The notes beneath the pieces are model-generated. The model searched no databases and was not told the origin of the DNA. It worked only from the letters and a program-made list of their open reading frames with translations. From CAYVQU01 sp964453155 (GTDB lineage Bacteria; Chloroflexota; Anaerolineae; Anaerolineales; UBA11858), in the NCBI GenBank assembly GCA_964453155.1, contig CAYVQU010000139.1, positions 1 through 14,422 on the forward strand: DNA of 14,422 nt, given 5' to 3'. Below, in pieces: positions 14,263 through 14,422 of the stretch (its first letter is position 1; each line of letters opens with the position of its first letter). The position numbers were made by a program, and so were the translations under genes.

Positions 14263-14422
14263 TAGGTTTGTTACTTTCCTTTTTTAGTGTTGTAAACTGC
14301 AAATTTTGCTAATCTTTTAGAATGTGTTTGTCATTCGCTTCAATTCGCGTTATTTGTGGTTGCTTTTACGACTCTACTGCAGTAACTCAGGCAAAACAGA
14401 AGCGTTGAGCAACAAAAAAGAG

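Overview
The window looks like chromosomal DNA from a free-living environmental bacterium. The most likely source is a Chloroflexota (Anaerolineae-like) lineage. I infer this from gene content (a DUF92 membrane protein, a lone SbcC/Rad50, a PriA with a KGLD-type motif, a giant secreted protein with thrombospondin type 3 repeats) and from many short dispersed-type repeats. It is not proven by a marker gene. I see no rRNA, tRNA, CRISPR array, transposase or phage gene.

Layout. Positions 16-4746 (minus) hold one very large exported protein of 1576 residues: signal peptide, an N-terminal domain that may be LolA/LppX-like, two central membrane segments, a calcium-binding TSP3 block, a long unrecognised region and a C-terminal hydrophobic cluster. 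Its leader (4747-4830) has a good ribosome binding site and an 11-bp inverted repeat. Next, on the plus strand, come a stop-free frame without a standard start codon (4892-5149) and a DUF92 gene (5146-5949) that overlaps it by ATGA. A convergent minus-strand gene (5986-6837) encodes an internally duplicated membrane protein. Divergent from it, behind an extended -10 promoter, is an SbcC/Rad50-type ATPase (6924-9545). A convergent minus-strand cluster fills the rest in transcription order: CorC/HlyC-type membrane protein (14262-12922), PriA helicase (12861-10264) and a Gpt-like phosphoribosyltransferase (10237-9725). A probable intrinsic terminator lies at 9645-9676. Two starts were moved: PriA from a TTG inside a hairpin to ATG 12861, and the phosphoribosyltransferase from TTG 10249 to ATG 10237, which has a GGAG six bases upstream.

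Function. SbcC and PriA both serve DNA repair and replication restart, but they sit in separate, convergent transcription units. The CorC-PriA-phosphoribosyltransferase cluster looks like a housekeeping operon.

The most unusual signal is not a gene. Short palindromic or quasi-tandem repeats of the kind normally seen between genes lie in frame inside conserved proteins: in the large exported protein, in the membrane protein (a 66-nt palindrome adding 22 residues, plus a repeat that supplies the C-terminus and stop), in SbcC (twice) and between the zinc-binding pairs of PriA. A further palindrome and a simple A/T-rich repeat occupy the intergenic space after SbcC. This suggests repeat units spreading into both genes and spacers and tolerated at surface loops.
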